Origin: Bacillota bacterium
Lineage (GTDB): Bacteria > Bacillota > DTU025
NCBI GenBank assembly: GCA_012842765.1
Contig: DUWJ01000387.1
Span: 1-7,553, forward strand
DNA: 7,553 bases
Reading direction: 5' to 3'
Within the stretch, counting starts at the first letter, position 1; each line of letters opens with the position of its first letter. This document shows positions 6,674-7,553 of the stretch, piece by piece. A model generated the notes under the pieces. It saw only the letters and a list, made by a program, of their open reading frames with translations, ran no database searches and was not told where the DNA came from. Made by a program: the position numbers and the translations under genes.

Positions 6674-7228
6674 CTATTTCCCAGCAGGCGGCCATTTGCC
6701 TTTTCCCATTTCGGGGGTGATCTGTTGCAGCTGCTCATTCAACTTGTCAATATATTTCTGCATCGCGTGTTTATCCGCTAGGTCAACCCCGTCTTCAAGC
6801 GCCTGGGTTAAGATTGCTTTTGCCCATCCCCAGTTTTCAGACATGTCTGCCTGCTCTACTATCCTGTCGGCGATCTTCTTGAGCCGCTTCGTGAGCTCTG
6901 CCGAGTTTTTGATGTAAGCTTTCCGTTGGAGAAAAGCAAAGAATGCTGTGAGCACTGGCTCCACTGCCTGATAGAATTCCGGACCTGCCAATACCTTCCT
7001 TGGGAGAAGGGTGAGGCAGCATGCCCTTAACGAATCTGTGCTCCACTCTTCCGGCGTTTCCAGGTAATAACCGTACATCAGATCGGCGAATACGCCTATG
7101 ACAAACGCACTCTCTTCCTGCTCGTCGGCTGAAAGGCCCGAGTATTCCTCACTCCGTTCGAATTCATCTATCCATGCAGAGATCTTGTCCTCTACTTCCT
7201 GAGCCGTCTCGTTAGAATAATCCTTCAT
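6674..7228 (-). CDS. Hypothetical acidic, helical cytoplasmic protein, 184 residues
   Basis: I do not recognise a family. The 184-residue product starts MKDYSNETAQEVEDK and has no signal peptide or membrane segment. Composition is rich in Glu, Ala, Leu and Lys, with amphipathic stretches predicted helical throughout. A notable block is LRACCLTLLPRKVLAG (~68-83) with a Cys-Cys pair, followed by a Phe-rich run TAFFAFLQRKAY (~94-105) and a Lys/Leu-rich segment ELTKRLKKIADRIVEQ (~110-125). The C-terminus is polar and basic (GKGKWPPAGK). The ATG at 7228 is preceded 11 nt upstream by GGGAG, acceptable though a little far. Codon use and amino acid order look like a real gene. The general look recalls helical accessory regions found beside SEC-C or pRiA4b ORF-3-type proteins, but no motif confirms this. 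It may share a transcript with the YwlG-family gene. Confidence 0.8.
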   Translation of the reverse strand: MKDYSNETAQEVEDKISAWIDEFERSEEYSGLSADEQEESAFVIGVFADLMYGYYLETPEEWSTDSLRACCLTLLPRKVLAGPEFYQAVEPVLTAFFAFLQRKAYIKNSAELTKRLKKIADRIVEQADMSENWGWAKAILTQALEDGVDLADKHAMQKYIDKLNEQLQQITPEMGKGKWPPAGK

Positions 7229-7553
7229 GCCAAGTCACGCTCCCGTCATGCAGACGTTAGGGTTTCACCTGAGCAATCCCTTTCTACGCTATTTTGCCAC
7301 ATTCCGCACGCTGATACTACCCCAACCAAAACTAGCCTGCACTTGGAGCTATGCCCACAACTCCGCCTCCAAAGATTGAGAGATGCTCATATGATGCCAC
7401 ACGCTCCTGTCTCGTGCCAGAGGCAATACACAGATCACCAACACCTGAATGGGAAACACGCCAGGCAACAACGTTTGGGAGAAAATAGCGAATAGTAAAC
7501 GCCATGGCCAAAGGGGTACATCCCTGCCCCGAACTGATGAGGCTGGGGCGATA
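7229..7553. other. Upstream stretch to window edge without a callable gene
   Basis: On the minus strand two frames stay open from the right edge, to a TAG at 7332-7334 (73 codons) and to a TAG a little further right (~67 codons), with no recognisable motif in either; one of them could be the tail of a gene that starts outside the window. No clear promoter is seen for the 184-residue gene. A small CGTC/GACG palindrome near 7243-7255 lies between this area and that gene's ribosome binding site. Confidence 0.4.

Noticed and set aside
7332..7553. 73-codon leftward frame open to the right edge
   Set aside because: A second frame in the same stretch is open nearly as long, neither has recognisable motifs, so it cannot be told from chance.

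Overview
This 7.55 kb window looks like chromosomal DNA from a Gram-positive bacterium of the Bacillota, probably a clostridial or limnochordial anaerobe with about 50% GC. The main evidence is an intact member of the DUF436/YwlG (TIGR01440) family, which is largely confined to Bacillota, together with strong AGGAGG-type ribosome binding sites and a perfect sigma-A-type promoter. The placement is inferred from gene content and I could not test it by search.

Every gene I can support lies on the minus strand. Reading leftward from the right edge: (i) about 325 bp with no convincing gene (7229-7553); (ii) a 184-residue acidic, mostly helical cytoplasmic protein of unknown function (6674-7228); (iii) a possible 54-codon ORF in the same frame as gene (ii), just past its amber stop (6494-6658); (iv) the 183-residue DUF436/YwlG-family protein (5873-6424), whose start is fixed by a perfect Shine-Dalgarno and which is followed 12 bp past its stop by a hairpin; (v) about 1.8 kb without a credible protein gene (4053-5872), which holds several hairpins and one perfect TTGACA-N17-TATAAT promoter facing left; (vi) the first 1350 codons of a very large secreted subtilisin-family (S8) protease (1-4052), which runs off the left edge.

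The protease is the dominant feature. It has a signal peptide, a fervidolysin-type propeptide, a complete S8 catalytic domain with Asp197/His263/Asn351/Ser432, and then a long C-terminal stalk. The stalk repeats every ~396-410 residues: PKD domain, short Ig/ASH-like strand region, a ~185-residue beta-rich module beginning FGYIW, and another short Ig/BACON-like segment. Two full repeats and the beginning of a third are present, so the protein is longer than 1350 residues.

The protease, the YwlG-family protein and the helical protein show no clear functional link. Genes (ii) to (iv) may form one leftward transcription unit. The protease probably has its own transcript, possibly with a ~1 kb leader if the strong promoter at 5046-5074 is what drives it. 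I see no rRNA, tRNA, CRISPR array or intact mobile element.
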